A stretch of 64,000 nucleotides of DNA from Glycomyces tenuis DSM 44171. Its GTDB lineage: Bacteria > Actinomycetota > Actinomycetes > Mycobacteriales > Micromonosporaceae. Shown in pieces: positions 62,731 through 64,000 of the stretch; position 1 is the first letter of the stretch, and every line of letters starts with the position of its first letter. A program made the translations under genes and the position numbers. Location of the stretch: assembly GCF_000427885.1 (NCBI RefSeq), contig NZ_ATYW01000001.1, positions 240,699-304,698 of the forward strand, written 5' to 3'. The notes beneath the pieces are model-generated. The model worked only from the letters and a program-made list of their open reading frames with translations, searched no databases and had not been told where the DNA came from.

Positions 62731-62925
62731 CATTGGCACCGGTCGGGCTGTGCCCGATTGCCCTGACCGGTTATGTGCCCCCGGATGTTCCGTGCCTCCC
62801 AGAAGACTGCCCATGTCCCTCTGTTCGGCTTGTCGGCGTGACCGGAACGGTTATTACTATGAGGACCGTCTCTGAGCGTGGCCTGTGGCAAGGCTGAAAA
62901 AACCCTGGGAATCGATGCGAAACCG

Positions 62926-63780
62926 TTACGAAGGCACCTCGAATCCGGCGAGTTTATCCAGCTCAGCAGTCACATCCGGGCGTTGAGAAACCACCGCTCC
63001 GTCGATGGAAGTGATAAAGGCCACACCGCGCACGGACGAGGTCAGCCAGGCCGCCTCGACCCGCGCCAGCTCCTCCGCCGTGATCAGCCGCTCGGCCGCC
63101 TCGAGGCCGATCTTCGAGGCGCTCTCCAGCAGGAACGCGCTCGTCGTCCCCGGCAGGATCCCCGTCGACACCGGTGTGGTGCACAGCGTCTCGCCGTCGA
63201 GCCACAGCAGCGAGGAGGTCGGCCCCTCCAGCGCGTAGCCGTCGGCCGAGACCCACAGCGCGTCGTCCGCGCCCTGCGACTTCGCCCAGCGCATGACCGC
63301 CATGGTCGTCGCGTACGACAGGGCCTTCACCCCGCCTAGAAGCCACGGGGCTTTCCCCCGCGCGTCGGCATCCACCCCCAAGGAGGCCGTCGCGATCCGC
63401 AGGCCGTCCCGCCTGGGCAGGATCCGCTCCCTGGACACCGGGTCGACCGTCGCGAACACCGTCGGCGGCCCGCCGTGCTCCCGCCCGCGCGTGGCGACCA
63501 GGCGCAGCGCCCCCTCGCCGGTCCCGCGCTCGCGCCAGGCGGCCAGCGCCTGCTCGGACAGCTCGGCCAGCTCCGAGAAGCCGGGCAGCTCGAACTCCAT
63601 GCGCTCGGCCGAGCGCGCCATGCGGGCCAGGTGCTTGTCGAGCAGGAACGCCTGCCCGTCGCGCACGTTGATCGTCTCGAACACGCCGTCACCCCGGAGC
63701 ACCCCCAGGTCGTCGGCGCACAGGATCGGCTCGTCGGAGTCGACGACGCCTCTGTGCAGTACTGCTGTCACTGTTGCCAT
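62926..63780 (-). CDS. Class IV aminotransferase, aminodeoxychorismate lyase (PabC)-like
   Basis: 284 residues. PLP fold-type IV: LGVLRGDGVFETINVRDGQAF, PLP-Lys in LLGGVKALSYATTMAV, ALEGPTSSLLWLDG, and phosphate-binding TGILPGTTSAFLL. The pattern suits 4-amino-4-deoxychorismate lyase (folate synthesis), though branched-chain or D-amino-acid aminotransferase cannot be excluded. pabA and pabB are not in the window. Confidence 0.85.
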   Translation of the reverse strand: MATVTAVLHRGVVDSDEPILCADDLGVLRGDGVFETINVRDGQAFLLDKHLARMARSAERMEFELPGFSELAELSEQALAAWRERGTGEGALRLVATRGREHGGPPTVFATVDPVSRERILPRRDGLRIATASLGVDADARGKAPWLLGGVKALSYATTMAVMRWAKSQGADDALWVSADGYALEGPTSSLLWLDGETLCTTPVSTGILPGTTSAFLLESASKIGLEAAERLITAEELARVEAAWLTSSVRGVAFITSIDGAVVSQRPDVTAELDKLAGFEVPS

Positions 63781-63884
63781 GGCCTCATTCTGCTCCCGCC
63801 CGCACCGGGGCCTCGCACAGCCGGTGCGGGGACGCCCCGAACCGGATTCGACACCGGGCGCGCCACTGGAAGTACCATGCAGAC

Positions 63885-64000
63885 ATGCCCACCGAAGCCG
63901 AGTCAGAGACCGAACTGGCGGCGGTGCTGCGCTCCAAAGGCATGCGCATGACCGCCCAGCGCCAGCTCGTGCTCGAAACGGTGCGCGAGCTCGGGCACGC
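63885..64000 (+). CDS. Fur-family transcriptional regulator (5' end only)
   Basis: 38 codons from the ATG at 63885 reach the window edge. AAVLRSKGMRMTAQRQLVLETV is the first helix of the Fur winged-HTH. Whether it is Fur, Zur or PerR-like cannot be told because the metal-binding part lies outside the window. Confidence 0.8.
   Translation, partial: MPTEAESETELAAVLRSKGMRMTAQRQLVLETVRELGH

Larger units (their letters stand above)
62565..62925. other. Intergenic region with two terminators and an unexplained structured stretch
   Basis: 361 bases. After the two hairpins at 62672-62730 comes a stretch (62740-62900) with a partial inverted repeat (ACCGGTCGGG ... CCTGACCGGT) and an AT-rich TTATTACTATGAGG. 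No gene with a ribosome binding site is convincing. A small RNA is possible. Confidence 0.45.

Overview
The window is about 64 kb of very GC-rich, gene-dense DNA from an actinobacterium. Leaderless or GTG/TTG-started genes, a chaplin-like surface protein, a T7SS-associated DUF1023 hydrolase, a split PurS/PurQ/small-PurL system and large LuxR/LAL regulators together suggest a filamentous actinomycete. A Glycomyces/Stackebrandtia or Micromonospora-type relative is my best guess, but no rRNA or diagnostic marker is present to settle it. No tRNA, rRNA, CRISPR array or intact insertion sequence was recognised.

Layout. 0-5.3 kb: chaplin-like and small secreted proteins, a DedA membrane protein whose 3' end abuts what looks like an orphan IS200/IS605 right end with an omega-RNA-like scaffold, a one-TM protein, a truncated solute-binding (VWA-less) protein and an ArsR regulator. 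5.8-9.2 kb: LacI regulator, HAD phosphatase and divergent radA. 9.3-12.3 kb: a translationally coupled trio (EspC/WXG-like protein, DUF1023 alpha/beta hydrolase, lipoprotein). 12.4-23.1 kb: a symmetric locus with two paralogous LAL-type LuxR ATPase regulators, two divergent MFS-type genes, an FMN reductase, a DinB protein and a membrane-anchored terpenoid-toroid protein. Four promoters there share one operator/-10 arrangement.

23.3-31.4 kb: mvaB with a TetR regulator, two mechanosensitive-type channels, dcd, a GT-C and a GT2 glycosyltransferase, and a Phd/VapC toxin-antitoxin pair with a tandem operator array. 31.4-39.7 kb: gntR-lutABC divergent from a five-gene operon that encodes the non-phosphorylated L-fucose pathway. 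That pathway ends in pyruvate plus L-lactate, and LutABC would oxidise the lactate. A 16-bp palindrome over the gntR ribosome binding site is the likely shared operator.

39.8-54.1 kb: an Hsp70-TM-PASTA protein, a PAP2 phosphatase and the purine genes purM, purF, purL, purQ, purS, purB and purD. These are interrupted by a Pro/Thr-Gln-rich membrane protein and a small sterol-carrier-like protein. 54.1-64 kb: an SRPBCC protein, arginine deiminase, a small PAS-like protein, large membrane and secreted proteins, a beta-lactamase-fold hydrolase, a GlcD-type FAD oxidase, a class IV aminotransferase (PabC-like) and the first 38 codons of a Fur-family regulator cut by the window end.

Starts were chosen by ribosome binding sites, 4-bp ATGA/GTGA overlaps and family alignment from memory. 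All functional names are homology judgements made by eye.
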